DNA from: Guillardia theta CCMP2712
Taxonomy: Eukaryota > Cryptophyceae > Pyrenomonadales > Geminigeraceae
Direction: 5' to 3'
Length of the DNA: 64,000 nucleotides
Assembly (NCBI RefSeq): GCF_000315625.1
Contig: NW_005434612.1
Span: 413,682-477,681, forward strand
Within the stretch, counting starts at the first letter, position 1; each line of letters begins with the position of its first letter. This document shows, piece after piece, positions 1-13,200 of the stretch. A program made the translations under genes and the position numbers. The notes beneath the pieces were generated by a model. That model saw nothing but the letters and a program-made list of their open reading frames with translations, had not been told where the DNA came from and searched no databases.

Positions 1-584
1 ATTCCTCTTACATGGCGTGCAACGGGGGCTGATCGGCTCTTACTATCTCCTCGATCCGCATATCTGCATCTCGCTCCTCCTCTCGTCCTCTCTCCTCCTC
101 TCGTCCTTTCCTTCTTCGCGCAACAGAGCCATTTCCCTGCCCCAGTCATGTTTGATGGGCACTCTTTTGACCTCTATAACGGTTTCATAACCGTCAGGAT
201 AAACCGTTTGACAAGGAAAAATGGCTGAGCCAACTTGAGGAGGAGAAGAAGATAAACATGGTGGAGATGAGATGAAACTAGAGACGAGGATGAAGATGAG
301 GATGAGGATGAGGATGAGGATGAGGATGAGGATGGAAGAGGAGGAGGTCATGAGGAGAACCTGAATGGGGGTAGGAAAAGAGCAGGAGCAGAAGCAGCAG
401 CAGGAGCAGGAGCAGGAGCAGGGGGAGACTGAGGGATCAAGATGAAGTGGGAAGAAACAAGATGAAGACGAACGAGAAGACAACCAGGAGAGACGACGAC
501 AAGAGGCAACAATGCAAAGTTGCAATAAGAGAGCACATGAGCGGCAGCTCAACCAATGTTTTCTCTAGTGGAAGATTGAGGTAC
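1..584. other. Leader region with simple repeats
   Basis: I see no recognisable gene here. The stretch holds GAGGAT hexamers around 295-335 and CAGGAG-type hexamers around 376-425, which open long but low-complexity reading frames. It probably includes the promoter and 5' UTR of the beta-propeller gene that follows. Confidence 0.4.
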
Positions 585-2308
585 ATGGAGCTTGTTGTCC
601 TCTCGGCCATGATCATCATGCCTTGTGCGGTTTCTTGCCCCATGTTCCGATGCAGTGGGAGGAGGCAGGGGCAGCTTGTCCAGTCCCTGTCTCCCTCCTT
701 ATCCACTTTTGTCCCCTCAGACACCCTCAAGCTTGGCACTGCGATCAACACTGACATAGTTCGAGACAAGAACGGTGTTGTCTTCGTGCTGAGCACGACC
801 GGGACGCTGTTTGCCCTCAAGGAGGCGCCAGTGCAGTCGGCAGGGGACGCCTGGAACCCTCAGCCGAAGCAACTGGTTGAGCTATGGCAGCATAAGATCG
901 CAGCATTCCTGTCCGACCAGCTCACAGTTTCTGTTCCGCTAATCGTGAACAGCACGAGAGACGACTATCTCCTGGTAGTCGCGGCTCAGAACTCGGTGGT
1001 TGCCATCCAAGGGAAGTCGATCGAGCAAGGATACAAGGAAGTCTGGGTCGTCGATCTTTGCCAGATGGTAAGCGGAGGAGTCGCGTCCTGCTCCCTCAAC
1101 GTCTACATGTCCTCCCCTGTCCCGTCCTCCGACGGCTCCTCCCTCTTCGTTTGCACAGGCTCAACGGGAACAGCAGCTGGAGCTTGCTTCTGCTTGGACG
1201 CCAAGACGGGAGCGAGGAGGTGGATCTACAACCCGGCTCCAGACTCCTACCTCTCCTCTCCCGCCTTAGTCGGGGACTCGCTCGTCATCGCCGCGCGTCT
1301 CTCGGGGAACCTGCATTTTGTGTCGGCGGTCAGTGGGCAGCCAGTGAGGGTCGTCAATCTCAACAGTCAGATCACCGGGACTCCCATGATATCGCCCAAC
1401 AACGACATCTACCTCTGTCTCAACAGCGGGTCTCTCCGCAAGATCAGCTCCAACGGTGATGTCCTGTGGCCTGACAACAGCTTCTGCGGGGGATGGGATG
1501 GCTCCTCCTCGCCCGTCCTCCTGCCATCCGGAGAGATCGCGGTCGTGTCAGGATACCAACTCGTCGTTGTCAGCGATGGCGGTCAAAGTTTGCGCACTTT
1601 CTGCGCCAGCGACGTGCCGGTGCGTCATCTCAACTCGAGCTGAGACCCGGCTCAAGACTCCTGCAGGCACACTGTCTTTCCAACTACTCCAACGCACCTG
1701 CCATGCAGGTCCCCTGCTCCCCTGCTCCCCCCTCCCTGCACCAGCTCAACTTATCTCTCTGCTTCCCCCCATCTCCCTACATCACTTCTTGGGTCTCCCT
1801 TCCTTTCACCCCCACCCCTCTCTCTGCCCCTCTCCTCCTCCTCTGCTCCTTGCCGCTCTCAAACTTCCGTTCCCTTCCTCAGGCGTCTGCTGTCCTGACC
1901 GCTGACGGGACTCTCCTCCTTCCCGGAGACGCCAACACTCTCCTCGCAGTGACGGCAGCGGCAGCTGGGAGTCTGGTGGAGAGTTGGAGGTTCGAATACC
2001 CGAGGCTTGCAGGGAAGCTGACAAGGAGCGCAGGTTTTCTGCTCCTGCTCCGCTTGAGATCAAATCAGCTCAGGTCGTTCTGGACGATGGCAAGGTCGTG
2101 CTTGCAGCTCGGGACGGCACCCTCTACACTGTCGGGAGCTTCCGCGTCCTCGGAGCAGGCGAAGTTCGAGTCAACGTGCCCCTCGCTCTTACCGCACCGG
2201 ACATGAAGAACTTTAGAGGAGGGATGCTGCTGGGATTGCTGCTGGACCTGTCGCTGCTCCTCTCCAACTACAGTCAGTGGATCTCCTCCTTCTCTGCTCA
2301 TACTGCTA

Positions 2309-2393
<85 letters not shown>

Positions 2394-4017
2394 CCATACT
2401 TGCTGCTCCTTGGTTCGTGACTCGCTGCTGTCACAGGTCAAACTTTCATCTCTTCATCACAAACTTTCATTGCAAGCATCGACTATTCAGCAGCTGCACC
2501 AGCAGAGGCTCGGGGTAAGTCCGGGGCCGTCGGCCGAGTCACCCTGTCAGTCACTGATCTCCTTCTCCTCAGTGTGGTACGTAGTTCGCGATCTCTCGAG
2601 CAGCCAAACCTCTGCCATCAGATCAGCGTTTGCCAACGACAAGCTTCTCCTTAACATCAAGACATGTTTGCTTGTCTAGCTTCCATACTCCTTTCCCCCT
2701 GACAACCTCACCACAGTGCTCAACGCGCAGACTTGCCGTCTCTTCGACCAAGTTCAAATTCTCCCTCTTCCTCCTCCTCCTCCTCCTCCTCCTCCTGCTC
2801 AGAACACTGCTGTCCAACCTTCAGAGCAAGGAACAACAGGGAGCGGAGTCGATGCCGTGGCCTACGTCAACTGCTCGTCTGACTTAGACTGCAAACTCTC
2901 TTGCAAGGAACAAGCTTGCAGGTATGGAAATCCCTTCCTACTCTCCCTTTTTCTTCGCTGTCCACCTTGTCCCTGCCCCTCCCGTCCTCCTTACCCCCTT
3001 GCCTCCCGTCCTCCTTACCCCCTTGCCTCCCGTCCTCCTTGCTTCTTCCCTCCCCTTCCCTCCTCGTCGTTGTTTCCTCTGCTGCTCTTCCTCACAATCT
3101 CCTCAGATGCTCCTCTATCGGATACTGCATCGTAGCAAATCCAAAAACTTCGACAAGTCAATGGATGGTCCTGCCTCCCCCTCCCCTCACCCTCCTCCCT
3201 GCCCCTCCTCCTCTCTTCTTGTGTTGCCCTGCCCTGCCCTGCCCTGCCCTGCCCTGCCCTGCCCTGCCCTGCCCTCGTCCTCATCGCTCTTCTCAATCCT
3301 CCTCTAGATCGTCGTCGTCATCCTGTGCAGCCTGGCGTTCGTGGTCGTCTTCAGCATCGCCCTCTGGCACTACCTCTCCTTGAAGGAGGAGCAGCGCTTC
3401 CGGGAGTTCATTCGAAGGAGGACGGAGAGGTATGATGAGGCGGTTCCTGCTCAGTCCTCCCCTGAGACACTGCTCTGCTGCCAGGAACAGGAGGCGCAAG
3501 GAGCAAGAGAGCCTTGCACATGGTAGGGAGGATGAGGAGGAGGTAAGACCCCTTCATCCACCCTCTTTGATCTGCTCGTCACCCCGGCAGCAGACAAGGA
3601 GCGAGGAAGAGGGAGGGTTGTCTGCGTCCGACGCGGGCTCCATCGTCAGCCGAGGAGAGTCTATGTCAGGTGAGAAACTGGAGGCGGAGGTGGAGGGCAG
3701 CTGGGCAGGAAGTGACTGGCAGTCGCAGGGCTCAACGACTCTCTGGAGGCTGGGTGGACGAGCATACCAGAGGCTCAGATTCAGGTGGGGGAGGAGGTGT
3801 GTGTGTGGGGGGGGGGGGGGGGGGAGGGAACCGAAATAAACAGGGGGGAGGGGAGGGGTGGGGAGGGAGGAAAAGGGTGGAGGAAAGGCAGAGGGCTGAG
3901 ACTTTAGTGATGAGCAGCGAAGCGATTCATGGCAACGAAGACAACATGACGACTCTAGCATCCCTGGCCTCATCGATACGACAGGGGCGGCGGCAAAAGG
4001 ATGAAGACTCCATCTAG
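585..4017 (+). CDS. PQQ-like (BamB-type) beta-propeller protein with one membrane helix
   Basis: A multi-exon gene for a probable type I membrane protein. The ATG at 585 opens a hydrophobic signal peptide (MELVVLSAMIIMPCAVSC); an in-frame ATG at 447 adds a low-complexity stretch and is less likely. Exon 1 encodes propeller blades with the repeated pattern of a Trp or Tyr plus Ser-Ser-Pro and display-type strands (for example SSPALVGDSLVIAARLSG), as in PQQ/BamB repeats. The intron 1620-1882 joins cleanly to another blade. Another intron at 2922-3106 joins two halves of a Cys-rich segment. An exon from about 3307 encodes a membrane helix (IVVVILCSLAFVVVFSIALW) followed by a basic, coiled tail. 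The stop is probably at 4015-4017. Introns are pyrimidine-rich and carry CTCCTG hexamers. The fold call is firm; ligand and role are unknown. Exons between 2030 and 2900 are uncertain. Confidence 0.6.
2311..2391 (+). repeat. (CTCCTG)n hexanucleotide microsatellite, intronic
   Basis: About 13 tandem copies lie in what is probably an intron of the propeller gene. The sense strand is the pyrimidine-rich one, so the array can serve as an extended polypyrimidine tract. The same hexamer recurs at 4026-4094, and at 30312-30436 on the opposite strand. Confidence 0.9.
2968..3046 (+). repeat. 24-bp tandem repeat in an intron
   Basis: Three near-identical 24-bp units (CCTCCCGTCCTCCTTACCCC plus CTTG) lie inside the intron 2922-3106 of the propeller gene. 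They are pyrimidine-rich on the sense strand. Confidence 0.8.
3231..3277 (+). repeat. (CCCTG)n pentanucleotide microsatellite
   Basis: About nine tandem CCCTG units stand just before the exon with the membrane helix of the propeller gene. They lie in the intron that ends at about 3306. Confidence 0.9.
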
Positions 4018-4024
4018 TCCTCTT

Positions 4025-4025
<1 letters not shown>

Positions 4026-4094
<69 letters not shown>
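4026..4094 (+). repeat. (CTCCTG)n hexanucleotide microsatellite, 3' flank
   Basis: About 11 copies of the hexamer follow within ten bases of the presumed stop codon of the propeller gene, so this array is probably in its 3' UTR. Confidence 0.9.
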
Positions 4095-4409
4095 GTCAGG
4101 TCCTCCTCTCGCACCTCTACCTCCCTCTCCTTCAGTGTGCAACCTTCTTTGTGTTAATAATTCTCTCGGGTCCCCTTCATCCTTCCTCCGGTGCTGATGC
4201 TACAAGAGATAGCGGGATCTCGCCTACTCGCTGACTTGCGATCCCATCCTCTCACACATTCTTACCTCCTCGTCCATGCCGCAAGTGGTACCATCACTCC
4301 TTAGCTTCCCTCGGTCCTCCCCTCCCCTCCCCTCCCCTCTCCTCTCCTCTCCTTCCTCCCAGGCTCCATAACAGCTGTTGAGTAAAAAAACGGGGGACGG
4401 GGGACAGCA

Positions 4410-5762
4410 ATGGCGTCGGGGGCGTGGGGGCTAGGGAGCAACGAGAAGGGAGAGGTGGGAGCAGGAGGGAGAGACAAGGTGGTGAGCTTGCAGCAAGTCT
4501 CCATCTGCTCCCTCCATCATCGTCCTCTTCGTCCTCCCTCTCCTCCTCATGTCGAAGGAGGCCGGCAGTGTCTGAATGATTCCTCCACATCCTCCTCCCG
4601 GTGCAGGAGTGAGGACATGGAGGGGGCACCTGCTGGCTGTGCAGTGAGGACAGGATCTTGTGGACATGAGTTCTCCGTCATGCTGTCCGAGTGCGGAGCA
4701 GTCTGGGTATGCGGAGAGAATGGCAGCGGACAGCTGGGGCTGGGGGATGCGGAAGAGTGTGGGAGCTCTGCTGGGGGGGAGGAGGGAAACTTCGAGCGAG
4801 CGGAGTCGCAGGAGGAGAAGGAGCAGCCTGTTTGTGTCATGACGAGGCTCAAGGCCTCGCACCTCGAGGGAGGAGAGGTGGTGATGGTGAGCTGCGGGTA
4901 CGACCATGCCCTGTGCTTGCTCAGCACCGGCGTCGTCCTGTCGTGGGGGGAGAAGTACTCAGGTCAGCTGGGGGTCTACCACGACGACTGCTCGAGGCCG
5001 CAAGTGATCGAGAGCTTGAGGAGCATGTTCATCGTCTTCCTGTCTGCGGGGGCCTCGCACTCGCTCGTCGTCAACCAGGACGGAGAGCTGTTCACCTTCG
5101 GCAGCAACATCAAGGGGCAGCTGGGGACAGGGACGGTGAGCTTCTGCGATGACGACGAGACCAAGACGCAGCCCAGGAAAGTTCTCTTCCCCCCGGGGCT
5201 CAAAGTTCAAACCTGCGCTGGGGGAGGACTGCACTCTGTCGCCGTCACGAGCCAGGGCAGCGTCTACAGCTGGGGTTGTAACATCAACGGGCAGACAGGA
5301 CACGCGGGTGTGAGCGAGGTGTTGAGCCCGAGGAAGTTAAAGTTTCCTCAGCCGGTCGAAGCGAAGCTCGCCTCCTGCGGCTTCGTGCACTCGGCCGTGC
5401 TGAGCAGGGAGGGGGAGGTGTGGTGCTTCGGGCGAGGGAAGATGGGGGAGCTCGGGCACGGGAGCTTCAAGAACAGCTCTCGTCCTTGCCGGGTGGAGGC
5501 CCTGCGGGGGACGCGAGTAGTGGAGCTGGCGTGCGGCGTTCGGAGCACGTTTGCTGTGTGCGAGGGGGAGGAGGAGGATCCATTGTACGTCTGGGGTCAT
5601 ACGGAACATCTCAGGAACCCTAGCGAGTCAGACGCGCTCCCGAAGCATGCATGCTTGCCGCAAAGGCTAGAGCAGCCTCCCGTGCGCAACGCGATCTCTG
5701 CCGTCGTCTCCGGCCCTTGCGCTTCCCACATGTTCGTCTGCTACAAGCGCCGACTTAGGTGA
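4410..5762 (+). CDS. RCC1-repeat beta-propeller protein
   Basis: A single-exon gene for a 450-residue protein made mostly of RCC1 blades. The typical pattern of Gly-rich strand, Trp-Gly, then Gly-Gln-Leu-Gly recurs at least six times: GENGSGQLGLG, SWGEKYSGQLG, TFGSNIKGQLGTG, SWGCNINGQTG and CFGRGKMGELGHG, each preceded by Cys-Gly and His-Ser/His-Ala strand ends. The first residues (AWGLGSNEKGEVGAGG) already form half a blade, which supports the ATG at 4410 and a 'velcro' closure. The length suits one 7-bladed propeller with an insert near residues 40-75. RCC1 itself is the nuclear Ran exchange factor, but no nuclear signal or diagnostic loop is visible, so a role in Ran exchange cannot be claimed. 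Confidence 0.75.
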   Translation: MASGAWGLGSNEKGEVGAGGRDKVVSLQQVSICSLHHRPLRPPSPPHVEGGRQCLNDSSTSSSRCRSEDMEGAPAGCAVRTGSCGHEFSVMLSECGAVWVCGENGSGQLGLGDAEECGSSAGGEEGNFERAESQEEKEQPVCVMTRLKASHLEGGEVVMVSCGYDHALCLLSTGVVLSWGEKYSGQLGVYHDDCSRPQVIESLRSMFIVFLSAGASHSLVVNQDGELFTFGSNIKGQLGTGTVSFCDDDETKTQPRKVLFPPGLKVQTCAGGGLHSVAVTSQGSVYSWGCNINGQTGHAGVSEVLSPRKLKFPQPVEAKLASCGFVHSAVLSREGEVWCFGRGKMGELGHGSFKNSSRPCRVEALRGTRVVELACGVRSTFAVCEGEEEDPLYVWGHTEHLRNPSESDALPKHACLPQRLEQPPVRNAISAVVSGPCASHMFVCYKRRLR

Positions 5763-6059
5763 GGAGGGGGCGATGGATGGGGGAGGAGAAGGGATTGGGC
5801 AATGGTGCCTGATGCGGCGCAGGTGGAGGCTAGAGCGCGTGCTATGGATCGGCTTCTTGAAGGTATATTGATATTTATTACACTTCACTGTGACCTGAGT
5901 AACCCTTTGCGCTACTTCCAGTGCAAGGAGAGCGTCCTGCATCTGCTGCCTGAAGACAGACCCCTCACCTCCAAGATACTCTTGCGGATCGTCGGTCTTG
6001 CTTGCTCGTGAGCATTGAAACCAATTGCCGCCCTCTCACCTTCCAACCTGGCAAAAGAG
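5763..6059. other. Short convergent intergenic region
   Basis: About 300 bases lie between the ends of the RCC1 gene (plus) and the UMF1-type gene (minus). I see only weak reading frames and no recognisable element. Confidence 0.5.
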
Positions 6060-8033
6060 TCAACGACAAGCCTGCAGCACCGCATTACTCACATCCCGCA
6101 TCCCCTTCTCGTGCTTCACACTCCAAAACAAAAACATCGGCAGAACGATCATGAGGAAAAGGTACAGAAACCTGTCGAGGTCCGTCATCACCAATTGTGG
6201 CTTGCTCCCTCCTCCTCCTCCTCCTCCTTACCCGTAGTTCATGTTCCCGTTCGCTCGATACAGCTCTCCAACGATCAGTGGCCCAAGCCAGGAGGATCCC
6301 TACAGGAGAAGGTGAGCCGCGGATGAGGAGGAGCCGTGCGACAACCTTGTTGGTGATCTCGAAGAGAGCGAAGAACTCCGACTCCCTCCCTGCGCGAGTC
6401 CATCACAAGGCGGTGAGCGAGCATGCAGGGCCCACCAGGAACAGACAAGTCGGAGCAGATGGTGCGAGAGAAAGATTGGAGCGACCCGACCATGAACCCA
6501 TGGATCAGTGCGAACACGTAAGCCTCTGTGTCGGTCTTGAAGCCGACCTTGGAGCCTGCGCAGAGCGTCAACGCGTCAACCCACGTCTCCTCCTCCCGAA
6601 CCTGGAATGAACCCCATCATCCCGATCACGCAGATCACAATGTAACCGAAGAGGTTGATCGTGACGATCGCCTTTGACCCGATTGCCCACCTCTGCTGCA
6701 GCCAGAGAAAGAACATGTTCCCAAAAAGCGCAAAAATCATGGTGAAGACGAGGATGAATGCCAGCTTAGAGCCAGGCATGCAAAGCTGCTGCTGAGCCAG
6801 CAACACGCCGACCTGAGCTACGGTCGAGTAGCTGTCTGAGTAGAAAAACCAAGCGAGGAAAAACTTAAAGGTTTCCGGGTATTGAGCAGCATGTACAAAC
6901 GAGTTGAACGTAGAATACCATCCGCGGAAGATGAGAAATCTCTCCCCAGTGCTTGACTTTCCTTTTCTCACCTTCAAACCCCTCAAGGTCACCACAGAAA
7001 ACACAGCCCACCACGCCCCCGCGATGAAGATGTTGATCTTGTATGCAACCTCCTGATTAGCGATAACAGAGACAAGGATGAGAGCAGCGATAGTGCTGAT
7101 GATCCCCGACACATACCCCATCATGAAGCCGAGAGAGCTCATGAAGTTCTCGATGTCCTCCCATACATCATGGTTCCCGTTCGCCGCAACCACTTCCTTG
7201 TGGTCCGCAACGATCAAGGGAAGGTACGAGTTGTAGAGCACGTTGGCTGCCCCCCAGCACGCATTGCTGATGATGACGAGAGCTCCAGCATAGACGTAGA
7301 GCGACGAGCTCGTCACACTGATCAACAGCATGCAAGATATACTCCCAACAATGATGAAACCCAAGAAGAACACGTATCGGTACCTCTCGTAGTCTGCGAT
7401 GGCTCCTATCGTGATGAAGATGATCAACTGAAGAATGACGCTGTAGGATACAACTCTCGTCGCAAACTGAAAGGCATCAACGTTTCCAGGCCACCAGGCG
7501 ATGGTTCTGGTTGGCAGGTCCGTCCATTCTTGACTGCTAGCGTTCCAATACTTGTCTCCTTCACCCATGATACACATCTGACAGCTCGCGACGCTTTGAG
7601 GGCAACTGTAGGAGGTGCAATTTGAGCAGGTAGGGATGAGATTGCCCTTGAAGGCGGCAGTTTTTGCCATGGACGCCAATAGCAGCGGCATGAAGAAAGT
7701 CACGGCCATCGCTGCGAACATGCTGTTGGCCCAGTCGTAGGTGTACCATGCCATCCTCTCTCTCGATTCCGAGCCCCACAATCGAATCTCTTCTTTGAAA
7801 CGCTGATAAAAGGGCATCGGCTTGTACCCGTCGCTATGAGAGTGAGTAAAGATCTCCATGATGGCGTGTGCAGTTGGATCTACAACCGACGACTCTTCCA
7901 CACATGGTGGTGAGTTAGCTGGTTGCTTGCCGTCCATGCCCAGGGGAGCTGGGTCCAACTCCTCCATCTGTGTCTCTATGACAGGCTTTGCTGGTTTTAA
8001 CTGGTGTGCGAGGTCCTCAACCGTCTCTACCAA
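6060..8033 (-). CDS. UMF1/Atg22-type major facilitator transporter
   Basis: A five-exon gene on the minus strand: exons 6602-8033, 6436-6555, 6346-6389, 6232-6299 and 6060-6171. Three of the introns are 46 nt, one is 60 nt, and all phases agree. The protein (about 590 residues) has an acidic N-terminal cytoplasmic tail, then RMAWYTYDWANSMFAAMAVTFF, shown here only in part (YDWANSMFA), the signature entry helix of the Atg22/UMF1 family, and roughly 11-12 membrane segments. The small exons spell the other family signature, a Gly-Phe-Met...Ser-Arg helix followed by SEFFALFEITNKGSSWLGPL. Yeast Atg22 exports amino acids from the vacuole; the algal substrate is unknown. A large hydrophilic loop (about residues 130-185) with several Cys lies between the first helices. 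The family assignment is firm. Confidence 0.88.
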
Positions 8034-9320
<1,287 letters not shown>

Positions 9321-9503
9321 GTAAGTAAGTAAAGGTGGGATCGTTTTCGTTTAGAACATCAAGATAGTCTGTGGAGTTGGATAGGATAAGTCAGGTATCG
9401 GCGACTTTTGAATGCGACGAGTACTAGCAATAGCATGTGAAATTGTGCTCTGACATTGATATTTGGATATTTACTTTGATTGAACAGGTTCAACATCTTA
9501 GTG

Positions 9504-10267
9504 ATGCTGCCGACGAGGTTCGCACTTGTTGCGAGTGTCTTCATGGTGTCCGATGCCTTCCTGTTCGCTTCACCCAACAACATCCTGGCGGCTCGAACCT
9601 CGCATGGAGGAGTACACCGACTCTTCGCGAGTCCAGCGGCTGCACCTCTCCGTCGTAGTGCCCCAAGAATGAGCAGCGGGGAGGAAGGGGTGCAAGAGGA
9701 AGTGGGTTATCTATCGCTGCAGCATGCTGGAGTGCTTGTTGACGACGTGGAGAGATCTCTCAAGTTCTACACTCAAGTCCTGGGCATGAAAGACGAGAGC
9801 CACATGCGTAACCCCAACCTTCCTTACCCAGGTCCGTGCTCCCCCTGTCACGCGTCTGGTTGTTTCCACCTCCTCCCTTCTCTTCTCCCTCCTCTTCCAC
9901 AGGCTCCTCCTCCCTGCTCTGCACTCTCCTCACCGTTGCTTCTTCTCGCTCCTGTGCTCTCATGTTGCTCGTCCTCCGCCCCTGTCGCAAGTGTGTTGTG
10001 GTGACGAATCCAGCAGGAGCGTTCGTTGGTTGCGGGGACAGTCAAATCCATCTCATGCAGCTCCCTTCCCTCGATCCCAAGGTTGGGCGTCCCGAGCATG
10101 GTGGGCGAGATCGGCACGTGGCAGTAACAGTCGGTGACCTCACTCCTCTCCTGAAGCGACTGGAGAAGCACGGAGTCGCGTACACCATGTCCAAGTCTGG
10201 ACGACGAGCAGCATTCTGCCGCGATGTGGATTCGAACGCGATAGAGTTTGTGGAGGAGAAGAGTTGA
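9504..10267 (+). CDS. Glyoxalase-fold (vicinal oxygen chelate) protein, plastid-targeted
   Basis: Two exons (9504-9831 and 10017-10267; intron of 185 nt, CT-rich) encode about 190 residues. The leader is a signal peptide (MLPTRFALVASVFMVSDA) followed directly by Phe and a Ser/Ala/Arg-rich stretch to about residue 55, the bipartite pattern for complex plastids. An in-frame ATG at 9480 adds eight residues. The mature part reads SLQHAGVLVDDVERSLKFYT, with beta-alpha-beta-beta units typical of glyoxalase I/bleomycin-resistance folds; a second unit has GGRDRHVAVTVGDL and ends in FCRDVDSNAIEFVE. Metal-ligand candidates are His in the first unit and His and Glu in the second. One domain only, so it probably dimerises. 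The substrate is unknown. The gene ends 7 bp from the convergent fucosyltransferase-like gene. Confidence 0.78.
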
Positions 10268-10274
10268 TATCCGG

Positions 10275-13200
10275 TCAGTAGAAGGATGAGGCTACGTCGA
10301 GAGAGGCATGGGGTATCACAGCTGCTCGCGCTGACACCGCAAGCTCCATGACCAGCCTGGTAGCTGCGTCAGAAAAGATTCTTTCAGGGGGAAGGCTGCC
10401 TGCTGTATCCTGAGGAGAAGGCTGCGCGGTTGCGTAAGGAGTCGAATAAAGCATGAGTTGAAGGGGACGTCAGGAAAGAAAAGAGTAGACAGAATATAGA
10501 AGAGTAGAGAAGAGGAGAGGAGAGGAGAGAAGAGAAGAGAGAAAGGGAGAGGAAGTACTCACGGCCAAGAAAGACGTCGCATGATCTGGCCATGGTAAAC
10601 AAGGAGACAAGCGAGAGCATGTTCTCCTGCTCGGCATCCAAAAGCTTCATGCTTACCTGCACCATCAACATCAAGTCACAGGAGAGGATGCAGAGACTGA
10701 CCGCCTTGGGGATGCTGATGCGAAAGTTGGGACGAGGATGCGACTCGTCAGACACTGCCACTCGCATGCCCAACGCCTGCAGGCCCATCAGGTCGAGACT
10801 CTGGTGGAGAAGTTGAAGACAGAAGCGGTTTCAGAGAGATGCCGCAGAGCGATCGCGTCCTGTTTCATCTTCAGCAACCCCAACAGAAAAAGATCAGGAG
10901 AGAGGTGAGGGGATGACCTCTGTGGCTACGAAGAGCGCAAGCTTACTCCCTTCTGCTAGATGCTGGTGATGAAAAGAATGAAAGAACAGGAAACGGCAAG
11001 TGACAGCAAGAGGATCCAGCAAGACAAGAGCAATGGGAAAACATTATCTGACCCATCTTCCGTGAAATCTCCGCCAGCATCGTCTCTGCCATCTTACTTC
11101 AACTCCTGAAGTCCCTGACGAAAGGAGAAAAACCTGAAGAGGAGGAGTTGGGACCCGATGTCTCCTGCCTCCCTCGAATGCTTCTTCTTCCTCGCACCAC
11201 CCGTAGCAGGACGGAGACGAGCTCGTCGGCATATGCTTGCACGGGGCGGGGAGGAATCTCAATGACCTTCGGACAGGTTCAGCCCCCTGCTCGTTGCTCC
11301 ATCTTTTTACCTTGTGCCCGCTACGATGATGTATGCAGATCCGAAGAGTAGATCCCTTATCCTAGGAGAGGGTGAGGACGACAGGTAGAAGAATGTGAAA
11401 CGAGAAGGAAGTAATGAGAGAGCGAGAATGAATACAAGTACACGAGAATGAATACAAGAACATTGCTACAGAAAGCATCAAAAAGACAGCAGAAGGTGAG
11501 AACAGAGGCAAAGACAATCAAGGAATCTGAGCAAGGCAGACATCGGCATACAGACAGCTACTGGAAGACAAAAGAATGGGTCTACTTTGAATTTCTCGAT
11601 TTCCTGTGCTATCGCTTCTTCAACTCGATTGTTGGGCCTCAACAGCTGTCCGGATGAGTAGAGAAGAGGTAATAAACATTCCCTACCTCTCCAATGAGAA
11701 TCGAGTTCCACCAGAACCTTCCGAAGCCCTAGCACAAAGTAGATAGAGGATGAGTCGAATGTATCCAAGACAGTGAATAACAAAAAGATCCTCGAACATC
11801 TCAGACTTATGCTCATGGAGAACGATTAAAGATCGATATTCTTCATACATGAGCCAGAGGAGGGAAGCAGTTGTGACTCCATCGCTGCCGTAAGGATCAA
11901 AAGGGTAAGAACTCAGCAGAAGGAAAACACCCTACATTGCTGGGGCACCACTGCTCGGCTCCTCGGGGTACAAGAAGATCAGAGCTGTCAACGAAACTGA
12001 TGAAAGACTGCAAGAGGGAGGCAAAGTGCTCACGTGGCGGTAACACTGTCCCACAAGACGACTCGCTCAGAATCATCTCCCTGGGATCGCTTCACTCTCT
12101 TTGCCTCTGTGCTCAACAACATCATACAGGACTGAGAGGACGGGGAGCCCTGATGCGAGGAGAGGGACAAGTGGAAATGTTGAGAAAGTAATGACTCCAG
12201 AAGGATGTCGACTGATGTCACTGTCAGTCTCTCCCTCCTTCTTAAATTCTCTCACCTCATTGTCTGCAACTTTCATCGACCAATCACACTCATCATCCAA
12301 AACCATGGTCCGATTTGTCGCAATGGCGTAAGAAAAGGCTTCCATCTATCAGGTCTGTCAGCTCACCTCCTTCTCATCTCCAGTCCATCAACTCCTCTAT
12401 TCTCAAGGTCGCACCATGGCGTGGAATTGAGCCCCATGACCCGCGAGCTTAGGGTTGGTGTAGCAGAATATCTGCAACCAGCTAAGCGCAACAGAAGAGA
12501 AAAGCGATAACCAAAAAGCCGAGAGCAAATGCAAGGATCGAGTTGAATCAAGACTCCATGGAGCCTACCATTCGTCTCGTGTTGGAGCACTTGGAGTCAA
12601 GCTAGACGCGAGTTAGTGTACCGGTAGTTAGGAGGTAAGAGGGTGTACTAAGGAGGTGTTAGAACTGACCGGAAACTGAAGATCTTGAATCAGCCGTCGA
12701 AGCTTGGCAGCCGCTGTCCTCTCCGGCTACAAAGGGAGTAGAGAGGAATAAGAGGAGGAGAAGTCCAAGAGATAGGAGCTAGGTGATGGTAGCAACTAGG
12801 TAATGAGGGGCTGAGATCCTCCCTACCAGAGAAAGGGACCTCCCCAACAATGACGAGTCACTGTGCTGGAAGAGCGCGAGGCCTCGTGGCGAGGGGCACA
12901 AGTTGCCGAACTGTTTGCAGATGGCTGATTTGATAACCTGAAGCCACGTGTGACCGACAAGATAGAAAGAGGAGAGACGAAGAGGATCGGAGTAGAGCAA
13001 CTCCATCTCACCCCTTGCGTGAACACGTTGTCCTGATAGAACTTTGGATTGAAACTCTTGACCAGACGCCTCAACTGTGCATGCACGTCTTCGAAGACGA
13101 CCTCAACGTCAGGTGGAGCAGATCTAGTAGCCTTCGTTGACAAGCAAGCAATGTCCAGGTGGGGAGGCAGGAAGGAAGACGGCGAGCTGGCTACAGGGAC

